Source of the DNA: Neurospora crassa OR74A
Taxonomy: Eukaryota; Ascomycota; Sordariomycetes; Sordariales; Sordariaceae
DNA length: 64,000 nt
Assembly: GCF_000182925.2 (NCBI RefSeq)
Contig: NC_026503.1
Location: 1,612,001 to 1,676,000, forward strand
Direction of reading: 5' to 3'
The translations under genes and the position numbers were made by a program. A model generated the notes under the pieces. It was given only the letters and a program-made list of their open reading frames with translations, made no database searches and was not told the origin of the DNA. Of this stretch, positions 21,655 to 34,000 are shown piece after piece. The first letter of the stretch is position 1; every line of letters begins with the position of its first letter.

Positions 21655-23121
21655 TCAGCTGCTAGAACCACCTCCCCTCTGGTCCTGTAACCTCTGCCAC
21701 TCCCTAGCAAACTCCCTCATGCCCCCTTCGCCCGCCATACTAGCATCCACTACATCCTTCGGCATCTTATGCGCCGAGTACTGCGGCGAGCTAAAGTTGT
21801 ACGCAGCCGGATCATCCTGCTCCACCAGCCTCAACTCAACCTCGTACTCCTCTTCGTGCTCATCATCCGTCGTCGTCTCATCATCATCAAAGTGATTCTG
21901 CTCGTTGTTGTCGTCCTCCTCTTCTGGTTCCGTAAGGTTATCATCTCCCCCAGCAGCAGCAGCAGCAGCTCCCGTAGCAGAAAACCTTAACCTCACTGTC
22001 TCCTCCTTCTTTTCTGGTGTTGACTCCGCCGTCCCCAACACAGGCATCTTGACATCCGCCTCCAACAGCTCCTCCCACCCAAATAGAATCGTATCCGTCC
22101 GCGGCGCCCACGGGTTGATATCGATCAACCTCGCCCTCGCCAATCTGCTTCTAGCCTCCGAAGTTTCGTCATCGTCACTCTCAGAGTCGGACCGGTATGC
22201 CGCCTCGGGGATATACACGTCAAAGACAAACGACGAATCGGGAAACGTGTACTTGAGCTTGGTGTTGAACAGCTCGCGACAACGCGCGATGATGGCCGGC
22301 TGCAAGCTGCGCAGGAAGGCGTAGTAGTTGAGGTCTCGCTGGGTGATGGCGATGAGGTTGCGGTCCTTGACGAAGCAGCGGAATTCGAGAGAGGGGAGCG
22401 GGGAGAAGAAGGAGCGGAGGACGAGAACGGGGGTGAAGCCCTGGGGTTGTTGTTGTTGTTGCTGCACTTGCGCCGCCGCCGCCGCCGCCGTCGAGGAGGG
22501 GGATTGTGGGGTCGACGTTGTCGTCGAGGGGACGCAGTCGTCAAAGGCGTGATCGAGATCGTGGCTGATGAAGGACGAGGACTTGAGGAGGATGTAGACG
22601 TCGTTGGCCGAGGTGCATTTCACCGTGTTAGGGTGGCGCGAGATCCAGGTCGCGTCCTTGGGCGAGGACCAGTTGAGCTTGGGGGCAGCGGCACCGCCGA
22701 GGGCCTTGATGGCTGCGTTGATGGCGTTGTGGAGGTCGGGGAAGCGCTTGTTGGGAGGCAGCTTGGCGGGCGTGGAGTCCTCGTCGTCCGAGTCCGAATC
22801 GTTGTCGGCGTCGCCGGGGTTGCGGGGAGGGGCGGGTATCTCGGAGGAGGGGACGGTGGGCTCCCAGTCGTCATCGTCGTCAGAGTCGTTCTCGTTGCCC
22901 GGCTCGTCGTCGGCCAGGATGATGCCGTCTTCGCGGATGTACGAGATGAACTCGCGGCTGAGCGGGATCACGCGCGAGCGGATGCATGAGGTGCGGTACT
23001 TGGGGAACCAGTAGTCGTAGGAGCAGTGGAGGATGTGGTCCCGCGTGACGGGAGGGAAGGTGATTTGGCCATCCTGTTGCGGCGCGTTGGCGGCTTCTAG
23101 GATGCCATCGAGAGCAGGCAT
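21655..23121 (-). CDS. CDC123: CDC123 (D123 family), eIF2 assembly chaperone
   Basis: Cdc123 binds eIF2-gamma in the cytoplasm and promotes assembly of the eIF2 translation-initiation complex. The call starts at MPALDGILEAANAPQQDG (488 residues); an in-frame ATG at 23163 would add 14 residues and cannot be excluded. D123-family features are HCSYDYWFPKYRTSCI near residue 26, PLSREFISYI, a FRCFVKDRNLIAITQRDLNY block around residues 245-265, and RLIDINPWAPRTDTILFGWE around 330-350. These residues belong to the ATP-grasp-like core. The insert around residues 70-110 is very acidic, residues ~205-222 are an Ala/Gln homopolymer tract, and the C-terminal part is acidic. These low-complexity inserts make it longer than the yeast protein (about 360 residues). 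No intron is needed. Confidence 0.92.
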   Translation of the reverse strand: MPALDGILEAANAPQQDGQITFPPVTRDHILHCSYDYWFPKYRTSCIRSRVIPLSREFISYIREDGIILADDEPGNENDSDDDDDWEPTVPSSEIPAPPRNPGDADNDSDSDDEDSTPAKLPPNKRFPDLHNAINAAIKALGGAAAPKLNWSSPKDATWISRHPNTVKCTSANDVYILLKSSSFISHDLDHAFDDCVPSTTTSTPQSPSSTAAAAAAQVQQQQQQPQGFTPVLVLRSFFSPLPSLEFRCFVKDRNLIAITQRDLNYYAFLRSLQPAIIARCRELFNTKLKYTFPDSSFVFDVYIPEAAYRSDSESDDDETSEARSRLARARLIDINPWAPRTDTILFGWEELLEADVKMPVLGTAESTPEKKEETVRLRFSATGAAAAAAGGDDNLTEPEEEDDNNEQNHFDDDETTTDDEHEEEYEVELRLVEQDDPAAYNFSSPQYSAHKMPKDVVDASMAGEGGMREFAREWQRLQDQRGGGSSS

Positions 23122-23584
23122 GGTGGAGGTGTTTGCTCGAGGGGGTTGTTGAGGGGGTGTCACGTCTGGAGGATGTGTTCGGAGTTGTCTTGCAAGAGGT
23201 CGTCAAGGTCGCTGCGGGGCAAATGTTGAACAAGCTGTGGAAGATCCGGGCGATCGATCCAACAACGCAAAGGGACTCACTTTTCCTTCTGCAAAGAAAA
23301 TCGCACCCCGCAGGGTCGAGAATTCGAGAACGTCAGTGCCCCGCTCGCTCGTTGAGTGACCCCACCTACATACATACTAAGATGAATCCACAATTCTGCC
23401 GGCGCATTCCAACCCCAACTCCAACTGCGAACTGTTGATAATCTTTCACCGCCTTCAGTGAGCGCTACATCGACTGATCACCGCCCAGGACTGGCCAACT
23501 GCTTTTCTTCCCGTTACATCATCATCATCAACAACAACAACACCAACAACAACAACATCATCATATCCCCAAAACTGACCAACA
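23122..23584. promoter_or_regulatory. Divergent promoter region CDC123 / cwc-21
   Basis: Both promoters lie in this 463-nt gap. The right end, just upstream of cwc-21, is a CAT/CAA trinucleotide-rich leader (about 23518-23570) in which four CAT units run into CAA units. That arrangement is typical of an unstructured 5' untranslated region. Confidence 0.5.
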
Positions 23585-24683
23585 ATGTCCGACAACGTCG
23601 GTCTCTCCACGCCGCGTGGTAGCGGTACCTCTGGCTATGTCCAGCGTAATCTCGCCCACTTCCGCCCGCGCGACAACTACCAGTCCTACCCGCCCAAGGA
23701 CTTTGACAGCCTAAAACACCAACCGCGCCAGCCAGACAAGGGCCTTCTCGAGCACGATCGCAAGCGTGAAGTCGAAGTGAAGGTATTCGAATTGCGCGAC
23801 AAGTTGGAAGAAGAGGGGTGAGTTGGTTCTGGACCCATCTCCAGCACCTGCTGCTTGCTTGCTTGCTAACACCGGTGGCAGCGTCGAAGAAGATGAAATC
23901 GAAACCCGTTGCGACGAACTTCGCCGGAAACTCCTCGCCGAAATGGAGCGCAATCAAAACAGTCGCGGTGCGCCCACCGGTCCCCGCAAGAACTTGAAGA
24001 TGCACCAGGTCCACGAACTAGCCGACGCCAAGATCAAAGAGAGCGAGCGGTTGCGCCAAGCGCTGAAGATCAGCCGGGACTACCAAGAGGGAAGCCACTG
24101 GAAAAAGCAGGAGGAAAGGCTGAAGGGTGCACTTGAGCGGGAAGCAAATGGTGACAGCAGCAGCATGCCGCCCCCGCCTGCACCAAGTGGGCCCTCTGGT
24201 GGCAATGACCGTGGTGGCGATCGTGACCGTGGTCGTGGTCGTGGTTTTGGTCGCAGGGATAGGGACGAAGGCAGACTCAACTCTAGGGAGCGCCGCGCTC
24301 CTCCCAGGGATTGGGACAGGCCGCCAACTCCGAGAGGAAGGGGTGGAAGAGGTGGAAGAGGAGGGAGGGACAGGGAGGTTGACAGCTATCGGGGCGCCGC
24401 TGGAAGGGACAGGAGCAGGAGCAGAAGCCCCATCAGGGAGAGAAGTCGTACGAGAAGCCCAGTCAGGGACACGGGCCGATCCAGAAGCCCGGTGTCGGAG
24501 AGGAGCCTAAGCAGGAGCAGAAGCCGCAGCAGGAGCTACAGTCGGAGCCGGAGCCCACCCCGTAGAAGGGCTGCGGACAGCCAGGATCGCAGCCTGAGCC
24601 GGAGCAGGAGCAGGAGTTACAGCCGGTCTCCGGATAGGGATCGGTATCGGGAGAAGTACAGGGATCGGGACAACCGCGATTAG
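23585..24683 (+). CDS. cwc-21: Pre-mRNA-splicing factor Cwc21 (SRm300/SRRM2-like)
   Basis: Cwc21 sits at the catalytic centre of the spliceosome and contacts Prp8 and Snu114. Two exons (23585-23817 and 23882-24683) joined over a 64-nt intron give 344 residues. The N-terminus, [20 protein letters not shown] followed by [11 protein letters not shown], is the highly conserved Cwc21 start. The cwf21 domain spans about residues 62-108 ([18 protein letters not shown], then [18 protein letters not shown]) and is split by the intron. The C-terminal half is an extended Gly/Arg and then Arg/Ser domain, far longer than in yeast Cwc21 (135 residues) and closer to the metazoan SRm300 arrangement. The gene is divergent from CDC123. 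Confidence 0.94.
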
Positions 24684-25834
24684 CTTGGCGACTGAGAAAG
24701 AGTTTCGATTGGGCTGGGCCATTCACAATTGAGCGAGAAGAAAAACGACCTCAGCCCGACTCAATTACACAAGGAATCGTTCCAGGGCTCGCGGTGTCCA
24801 CACTAGGAGTTACGGCGTTTGATTTGGATGAGAACTTAATGAAGGGCGAATCGAAATCAATTTCAGCTAGGGAAAAAGTTGGCAAAAGCATCGGCGTTTA
24901 GGTAAAATATCAGGGCGCTGTCCCTGTGAAGACGAATTATTGTGTGTTATCACTTATTCATCAATCCCAGTTATTCTCTAGTCTGGCCAAACGAACATTG
25001 ACCTCGGCATTGCTTGAATTATAAGGAAACGAGGAGGTAGTAATCGAGCGAGGTGAGTACCAACCATGTTCCACGGAGAGATGACCGAACTGGTGTGAGA
25101 AAGAAAATCACATGCGATTTCAGGTGACTTCCAACTCACTCAACAACCTGTACGTTAGCTTCCAAGCTACATGATCTACGACATGAATCCCATACAGCAC
25201 TAGCTGTGTACTTGGAATACTTCAAGGTACTAATTTAATAATTCGAGAGGGAGGTAGAAGGACAAATTGGGCGCGCAGTATAAGCCCTGGTCGTAGCTAC
25301 ACTACTGCACGTCATCCAACACACTACCAGATCACGGTGCAGTAGACTTGTAGAAAGCGGGTGAGCTAGCTATAAGTTAGTGATTAAGACTGGTTGTAAA
25401 TTATTGGGAGGAAAATAAGGGGACGACGAGGTGGTGGTCTTGATACCTCTCCTACCACCGATTATTTCAACTGCATGCCCTGTTGGGTCTACATCAATAA
25501 TACCTTTGCCGAGTATCGATAGCAAAGTCAATTTAGTGACTTTGCTCCTCCCCTGAAGCACGTCCGGGATCCAGTGGTTTACGGCGCGTCATGCGATGCA
25601 CTGCTGGCGGCTCTGTCCCTGGGCCTCCCCGCCGTTGACAACACCTCTCCACCCCACCCTACTTTGGAGACATCAACATCATCAACAAGCACTGTTCTTC
25701 ACATCAACTATATGGCTCACTCATTCCCGGGCCACACCTAATGGTCCAGTGACTCATATGCCCCGTTCACAGATAGATCTGGCTACAAAGAATCTGAGAA
25801 CAAGGGTCCGCAAGGTGCAAATCGCGACGGCGAA
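24684..25834. other. Intergenic region before the multi-HTH gene
   Basis: It contains the cwc-21 3' end and the upstream region of the next gene. A TACACTAC 8-mer lies at 25298-25305. The reading frame of the downstream protein stays open back to about 25741 without an ATG, so an upstream coding exon is conceivable but unsupported. Confidence 0.5.
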
Positions 25835-28526
25835 ATGGAGCCCAGGACCGGACCTCAGCCGCTTTCGCACCGACGACTTGGGCAGCGAGTAATCAAAAGC
25901 AATAGCGTGAGCGCCGCGCTTCATGACTACCTCCACAACAACCCTGGGGGGTTCGATATGCGCTTTTATGCCAGGCGGTATGGCGTTTCGGTTGGCAGTC
26001 TTACAATGAGACTGTGGAGGGAGAAGAGGAAGGAGAAGAAGGAGGATGATGCAACTGAGGCTCTGGACAGTGATCAAGAGACCATGGAAGGTTCAAGGAT
26101 CGAGACACCGGCAGCGTTAGCAAGGCCAACAACGACAACAAGACCAGAGCGACAAAGCCTCACATTTCCCATTCCCAAGCCAGGCAAGATAGCCTCTCGA
26201 GAACTCGTAGAAGCCGCCATTGACGAATACCTCCACAGCGACCCTCCGGTGTCTGGCCTTGACATCGCTAGAAAGTACGGTCTACATCCGAGCACCATGA
26301 ATAAGAGGATAGCTTTGATGAAGATGTCGAAGGATGTTGCTAGAAGTGCTGGGAATATAGGAAAGAAAACCAGGAGCGGAAGGGCAAACAACTTGAGGAG
26401 TAATCCTCCGAGTTCACGTCAACAACAAGAAGCCGGAGCCAAGCCTGGTATTCCAGGCAAGAGCATCCCGCCGCCGCCGCCACCACTACGACCACCACCA
26501 ACAGCAGCAGTACCGACACCAGCACCAACCTCTGCAAGTGGACCAAAACAAGCCAGAAGTCTATTCACATTAAGAGCAAGAGTAGATCGCATCAACTCTG
26601 CCATGGAGTACATCATCCAAAATCCCGGTCATTGTTACAAGCATGTCGCCAAAAGATTCGGCGTGGGTCGTCGGACGCTCTTCGGCAGGGCTGCGAAGTT
26701 GAGAGCAGCCGGTATCAATGTCCCATCCTCAACGATTCCAGGAAGAAGGATGCCAGCAAAGCGGGACACCTACATTACTACTGGTAGTAGTAGTGGGCAT
26801 GGCGATGTACAAGCCCAACGACAACGACAACAACGACAACAGCCCAGTGGAGGTTCAGCGGAAGAGGCAATAGCAGCGGTAATCAAAGCCAGAAGCAGCA
26901 CAAGCCAACGGCCACGACAGGATCAAGGACAAGGCGAAAGTCAGAAACAGGACCCGACAGAAAAAAAGAAGAAGAAGGAGAAGAAGGAGAGCGCGTCACA
27001 GCCACGACCACAACCACAATCACATCAAGAGCGAGAGCGAGGACGAGGTCTAGGTCTAGGTCTCAGAAGCAGCAGCCGAATCAAAGCCGCCGCACAGACA
27101 AGCGTGAACGCCGGGGTTAGCAGTAGCAGCAACAGCAACAGCAACAGAAACAGCAGCAGAAGCAAAGAGAAAAGTAACAACAACAACAACAATAACCCTT
27201 CAGACTACATGTCCAGAGCTGAGCGATGCGATGCCGCCTGGGAGGAGTACCTCTGCAGCAATCCGCGGCCGAGCCTCCTCTATTTTGCAGAAAAGTACGG
27301 AATTCACAAGAGCACCTTGAGCGCGAGGAAAGGGGCTTTGAGAAAGCAGGGGGTGGATGTTGATCTATTATTCATGAATTCTGTGAAAGTCAATACTAAT
27401 GGTAATGCTATTGCTAATGGGGCCGGCAGTGGAGGGATGACAAAGGTTGTGGACTTGAGGAGCAGCGGATCTGGCTCTGACTCGGACTTGGAGGAATCGG
27501 AATCGGAATCGGAATCGGGTTCGGAGGCGGAGGATGGTGGTGACCATGAGATCATTGACTTCGAGAGTAACGTCACCTCACCACCTCCGTCGTCGAAGCT
27601 AGTAATAGCACGACGTCAAAATATGCAACTGTCTGATATCCAGGAACGATACCTGGTGAACTGGTACCTTCGCGAAGAGTCACTAGGGAGAGGAGCACCG
27701 AGTCGTGCTAAACTGACTAGCATGGCATTGTCGTTATTATTTGACGGGCAGGAAGTGGACTTGGATCTCCAGGATGAGGATTGGTTGGGTATTTTGATTC
27801 AACAGTTTCTGGAGCGGAATTCGGATATCAAATTGATGGTTGGAAGGGCGGAGGGTGAAGATGGGATATGGAGTGAGGAGGTAATGGGGGGGCTTGTGCC
27901 AGCACAGAAGATGAGGAAGCCCGAGGATGGCATGAGGAGGTTATGGGAACCAACAGCTGCTGAAGCAGCAGCGGCAGCAGCGGCGACGGGTTACATCTCT
28001 GACGAGAATGATGAGGAAGGTGATTGGGAAGACGAAGAAGAATCCGATTCCGAGCAGAGCGAAAGTGATGAATCAGTCTCCGATTCTGAAGACTCCGAAG
28101 AGGACGACTCCGACTCCGACTCTGATCCTGACTCTGACTCTGACTCTGACACCTCGACCAGCACCTCAAACGACAATCTCTACAACCAAGCCTTCGTCGA
28201 ATCCCTCTTTGTCAAACTCGAGTCCACACCCTCCCCACCGCTACTATCACCGGCAACAACAGTGGCAGTGGCAGCGACAGAAGGCGGACACGAACATAGT
28301 AGTAACCTTCCAACACCCCAATCCTCCCACGACATCCAACAACACTATCTCTCTGCTCTACATAACTCTCAGTCAGCGACGCAGACAGCTCAGATTGTCA
28401 AAACCCTGTGCCTCAAAACCGGCAAGGCTCTGGACCTCAAGAATTCTGCGCTGGAAGCCCTAAGGGAGAAAGCGGACCGGTTAGAGAAAGAGGCTGGGGA
28501 GTTGAAGAAGGCCATACTAGAAATCA

Positions 28527-28558
<32 letters not shown>

Positions 28559-29260
28559 GGAAAGCATGATGGTCGTCTTCTTCTTGATCCTAGCCCTGAT
28601 TCTAGTTCTAGTCCTCCTTCTCTGGGGCTGTTGTTTCCTGAGGAGGAGCGACATGAACGGGAGGAGGATCAGCAGCAGGAGCAAGAGCAAGAGGGACAAA
28701 AAGGAAAGAAGTCATCATCTTCAGGAAGCATGAACATGAGTTCTGTCAGCGATGTCAATGCGGCAAAGGAGATTTTGGAGAGGGCCACCACCACCATCAC
28801 CACCACCACCACCACCACCACTGATAAGGGAGTAAGGGCATCGTCATCATCGATAATACCTCCTCCCGAACTAGGAGAGGCAAACTCAATGCAAGAGAGT
28901 TTGCACGGTGGAAGTAACGAAGTGGGTGGTCAAGGAAATGGGGAGCTCAGTGAAGAAGAGAGTGAAGAGAGTGAAAGTGGCTATGACAATGAGCACAAGG
29001 GAAGCGACGCTAAACGCCCAAGTTTTCTCACTGATGATACCTCAACAACAATAGTGTCGCATGACAAAAATAGCAGGAAACGGCGGCGTCGCATGGTGGA
29101 TATAGAAATTGTGCTTGAAGCCAAGAAAATGTTTGGCTTTGCTCAGTATGAAAGCATAGGGCCATGGACTGGGGCATACACAGTCGGGCCTGGGGCGGCG
29201 CCCGGGAAGAAGAGGAGGAGGATCACGGAGCGGAACAGGCAGGGGGATTACTCTCTATAG
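25835..29260 (+). CDS. Multi-HTH (psq-like plus CENP-B/Tc5-type) protein lacking a DDE domain
   Basis: The single open frame encodes 1141 residues. Four similar ~45-residue units look like psq-type helix-turn-helix domains: about residues 17-64 (FYARRYGVSVGSLTMRL), 116-163 (DIARKYGLHPSTMNKRI), 247-293 (HVAKRFGVGRRTLFGRA) and 459-507 (YFAEKYGIHKSTLSARK). Each ends in the same A-(K/R)-(Y/F)-G turn. Residues ~593-670 resemble the CENP-B/Tc5 transposase DNA-binding domain (LVNWYLREESLGRGAPSR...FLERNSDI). Where a pogo/Fot1-type transposase has its DDE catalytic core there is only a Ser/Asp/Glu-rich acidic stretch (about 715-790). A coiled coil follows (about 847-900), and the tail (RRRRMVDIEIVLEAKKMFG...KKRRR) recalls the post-catalytic end of fungal pogo-like proteins. 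Linkers are low-complexity (polyP, polyN, polyA, polyT). The likely role is nuclear, sequence-specific or centromere/chromatin DNA binding; this is inference. Transposase descent is a likely but unproven reading. Confidence 0.75.
28528..28551 (+). repeat. (GGC)8 tract encoding poly-alanine
   Basis: An uninterrupted run of eight GGC trinucleotides, read in frame as GCG alanine codons, just after the predicted coiled coil of the multi-HTH protein. An ACC-rich poly-threonine run lies nearby at about 28788-28821. Confidence 0.85.
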
Positions 29261-31006
29261 CGCATATTAGCAGCATCACATCACAGGTCAGTGTATGTTA
29301 TGAGAGATCATGGATAGTGCTTGCTACCTCTCTCTCTACTTATGTACCAAGTGGTGGCTGACGATGTTGAAGTTTTATTGTAGTAAATATAATCTGATCG
29401 TAGAAAGCATGGAAAAGATATAAAGCAAACAAACTTGTGAACAAACAAAAAACACTTTCTCTCCTTCATCAAAACGAACAATACATCCTAATACATTTAA
29501 ATATGTAGTACCGAACATGTGTAAAATCCATTCATCCTCCCTTGTCCGTCCTTCAAAGTTCATGGGGCGTGTTCATCTATCTCTTCTCAAAGGAAGATAC
29601 TACAGGAGACGGACAAATGTATACAAGTTATTGGGAAACGCTTAGGGTTAATGAGGAGAATATACATACGTAGGAGTCCAGGGTCAGTCAAGGTTGTAAA
29701 GGCAGGGAACCTGGTAAGGAGGACCCAGGTGGTCTGTCTGGGCCTCGGCTATGTATGTGGTGTAAAACTACTATGTACATGGATGGGCGACATCGTGCGA
29801 TTGGGATGTGGGAAAGGTTTCCGAGGTACGGGGGAACATGGTGCCCATGGGCATATTTCACTTCATTACCCATCGGTAGAGGTAATATAAGCATGATGTC
29901 TTGTTCTGTTCGATCTAGTTCTGAGCGGGGGGTTGTGCATCGGTGTCTATGTTTCCGTGCTTAGGGGGTCTAAACATTGAGGCGAGGTATAGAGTAGTCC
30001 TTATGTTTGCAAAGGAAATAAAGATGAAAAGTTCCACGATTTTATCGAGGTCACCACGCTTACCTAGACAACACTGTAACAAACATCAAGAAAACAAAAA
30101 AGTGTTGTGTCAAAACCAATCGTTCCACCCCTAGATCCATTGAACCTAATCTGTACATATGTATAGTGGTAGTAATATTGATAGACCTTGCCATCCATAA
30201 AATGATTCGTGGCCGCTTGAATGTTCTCAACATAATATCTTGTGACAACAAGAGAAAGTAGATCTATGCCTATCTCTCCTCTTCTTCTAACATTTCAAGA
30301 CAAGTAGTGTTTGGATATATCCCCATTTCAGCCCATATGCTCATCCCAACCCTCATCGCGTGGTATCATTCTTTTGCTTCTTCGTGCGCCAACAGATACT
30401 TCTGCGGCGAGCCCCCCTTTGTATTCCTCATCCAACTGACCCTTTACATTCATCCCAATCCACCCCACACGCGGCTCAATCGTCCGTCTTGCTTCACGGA
30501 ACAGGGAAGAGAGTAGGATGCGTAGGCTCTTCCTTGGATTCTTCTTTTGAATCGGTTCCACAGGCTGAATCTGCTTCGGATGTGACCAGCTTTGCAGCGT
30601 TCGATTAAGCTTTAGTGTTGCTGCTCGTCCTTGTTGGCGCAGCAGTGTTCGCCCCGAATAAAGTGCTCTGTCATCCAATGGCATCCGGTACGTTGCGTCG
30701 AGTGTTAAAACCATCATAAGTTCGACGTCCCGCGACACGAGTATTTGTGATGGACTTGTTCGCCAGGCATCTTAGGTCTTAAAGGGTGACCATAACTGCT
30801 CCGCAGCATTGAGCTTAACAAACAGTTTGTACCTCGTACTAAGAAATAGTATATATAGCATAGCGGCTTGGCCGACGTAAGGTACTTGATAGCGCTGCTC
30901 GGAAGGAAGGCAGCTAAGTAAGGCGTTTTCCGCTGTGGTACTTTCGACAAAATCATCGATGTAAAAATGGCTCGGTGTCGGACGAAGATACGTGGACTTT
31001 GTTGGA
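29261..31006. other. Convergent 3' region between the multi-HTH gene and cdc25
   Basis: The genes converge over 1.75 kb, so most of this should be untranslated 3' sequence. Two minus-strand frames (30772-31128 and 30328-30738) follow the cdc25 stop; they have ordinary composition but no family match and no credible splice link to cdc25. No RNA gene was recognised. Confidence 0.5.
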
Positions 31007-34000
31007 TCATAGGAATCCAGACTCAGCCAAAACTCTGTAAAGTACAAGAAGAAAAAGTTAATAATCCGCACAGATGATGATGAAAAAGGGTGATGGATGT
31101 GCTGGCCCGGCTGAACCCAGCGGGTCACGAAGGGGTGCGGGAAGTGACAAAGCTAAGACTACCAGCCGAGTCGAGTGATGTCCGAAGAAGGACGAGGCCA
31201 ATCAAGATTGCGTGCCCATGCCGTCCTCCCTCCATCACTTTACTGGAAAAAAAAGGCACCCCCATGCACGGCCACCTGGCGGAATTTTGGCTCTACGTAC
31301 CTGACGATCTTCTCATCTTCTCTCTCGCGGGGCTCGATTTGCAAACTCTTGTCGTACATCTCGTGCACGTCTCCGGCAGCTTGCATATTGGACAAGATAT
31401 ACTCCTGAAGTTCAGGTACTGGCTGTAGCGAATATGCGACGTTTTGATACTGCTGGATGTCTCCGATAACGTCTGCGGTCTTCGCCCGCTTCGCAAAGTT
31501 GATCTGGTTCGTCTTCTTCAGAACCGACGGGATACCATCTTCGATGAAGGTAAGATCCGTAAGATACACACCTAAGAATCTCAGGTTAGCATTCGACCAG
31601 AACATAAGGCTTCACCATGGCTTCTTACCAAAGAAGGGAATGCATGGAGGGTTGGACAGATGCAACGCCTCTCTGTATTCACCAAAGTTCTTAGTACTAG
31701 CCATGAGCTTCCTCATGGTTTCAAGCGTCGCGAGAACGCGCTGAGGAATCTGATCCCATGTTCTTTTCAAGCGGGCAATGGGTGCGGTTCCCAAAGCTGA
31801 AATGATCGATGTAAGTGTAGAGAAGTTGTTAAGAGCCCGGCACTTGTCGGCAACGGCAACGAAGTGTTTTATGACGACAACACGCTTCCTAACATCGGTT
31901 TGCGCCAAAATCATCTCAGCCACCCAGTTGGTCATCTGGTTCGAGTGCAGAATAAGGGCCTTGACATTAGGTGCTGGTTCTGGCTCCCCTTCGGCAACCT
32001 TCTTCTGCCATGTCTTGTTGAGACATTCTGTAGACTTGATCTTGCCATACAGGCGCGACTCGATGATAGTAAGCTGACGCGCAAATTCAGTGACATCAAT
32101 ATCCAGAAACTTGAGCTTCTTCATGTTCTTTGGCATGATTGGCGCAGGCGTATTCTGGTTGACCGTCTGGATCATGCGACGAACATTGACTTCCTTGCCG
32201 CTCCGCCGCTGTTCCAAGACGGCCATCAAGCCCTTGGAACCTGGTGTCTCTGTCGACTTCACTGTCTCATTGACGAAGTTGTAGACATCAAGGATTAGCT
32301 GCTTTGTCTCCTCACTCTGATCTTCCATCCAAAAGTTATCGAACCAGTTCTTAAGAATGTTGACCACTCGGAAGCGGATAAGCTTCTGCTTGCTATCACG
32401 CCACTGCTCATACTGGGTCTGGGTAAGGCCCTCGGGTGGTTGGATGCCGAATCTCTTTACGAGGAGCTCGAACAGTACGCGAGCCGAAGTAAAGGACTTG
32501 TACGTCAACAGGAAGGTGTTATTGAAGTTCGAGTCAAGCTTGTCGTGGCGGGTAAGCTGCTCCACCAAAGCGAGGAGACTACCACCCTTGACGACGGGCG
32601 GCTGCACCTTCTGATCCCAAGATAGCTCAGCTTCGTAGTCCAGACGCAAGAACTCAGGTGTGTCATCCACAGGCTGAATCGGCGTGGGATCTTCTCCGAA
32701 GAATTTCTTCATCTTTGACGGGTCACCCTTCCGCTGGAACGTGGGAGCAGTGGGATCGCCCTCCGAAAACGATGCTGAGCTCATCAATACCGGTCTCAGG
32801 AAGGCAGAGTCAGTCCTCAAGTGCCGCTCATACGGCAACGAGTCACCTCTGCTAAGCGGTGTTCGTTGCATAGGTTCACGTGCACGAGCTTCTGCTTGTT
32901 GCTGCATGACCATCTGGACTTGCTCGGAGAGTAGTTGGAGAGAGAAGCCGATGTGCGAGGAGTTGGTCTCCAATGCTCGAGCACACTGACGAACATAGTC
33001 CAATCTCTCTTCCAAAGCATGGCCCCGCACCTCGGACCATTCATCAGCGAGCGGGCCAGCGACGGCCTGGCAGCCAAGCACCAGGTCGGAAATGTTGTCG
33101 TACAAGCTTTGTTTGTTTGTCGCAAAATCAAGAAGCTGCGGCTGCTGGAACCCGTTGCTGCCAAGGCAAGAAAGGTCGATAGACTCAATCGTGGCAATCC
33201 ATGGCTTGAACATGTCCACGACCTTGCCACCGGCAGCGCAAATATTGTTGCTGATTACTTCGTGCCTGAAAGGCGTCACCACCTTATCCGTGACAACCAA
33301 GCTCTTGTCCAGTTCGCGAATGCCGGAAACCAGCATACGCTTCAGCTCATCCAGCCTTTCCAACAACTTGCTGTCGAGGATGGCAGTGGGCTCCACTACA
33401 CCCTCTTCATCATCGAGGAAATTGGAGGTAATAGGGTCGTGCGGGCCAAGGCCATTAGTCTGCCAACTCCCACCAGAGGTGGACCCAATTACAAACCCGG
33501 GGAACAGCCGAGGAATGTCTTCACCTCTCTGCTGCCTAGCAACTTCGACATAGCTGTAAACTCCCATGAGGACGCCATCGGCCTCCTGCAAACACTTTTG
33601 GACGGACTCGGCGTTGGGCCAATCGGCGGCAGCAATGTGCGAGGAAATCACGAGCTTGGAAAACTTGGACATCATATCGCGGAAATGAGGGTATAGCGCC
33701 TTGTTGGTCGAGATGATGGAAGGCTGGCCTGAATGGTTGTCGGTTGTCCCTGAACCAGCCGCCAGGAGAAGGCGCAAATGGTCAGAGATGTCCTCGGCGC
33801 GGGCAACGTACTCGGACCGGTGATTGTTCTTGATGGCCTCGCGATAACGGTCAATTGCCTTCTTCATGTTGGCAACCAGTCGGCTCCAAGTGAGAGGTTG
33901 CATAGAACCATCGTCAAAGAAGGAACGAGGAATTGTAGCGGCGGTAGGGAGGTTGAAAGTCGCGCTAGTGAATGCGGTTGTCGATGTCATAGGCACTATA

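Noticed and set aside
22447-22989. 180-codon plus-strand frame over CDC123
   Set aside because: Shadow of the Ala/Gln and acidic codons of CDC123, with the Gly/Val/Arg-rich composition typical of antisense GC-rich exons.
30772-31128. Minus-strand frame directly downstream of cdc25 that looked like a longer cdc25 C-terminus
   Set aside because: The splice phase after the RasGEF exon leads instead to the conserved short tail ending ESGFL; no acceptor joins this other frame correctly.
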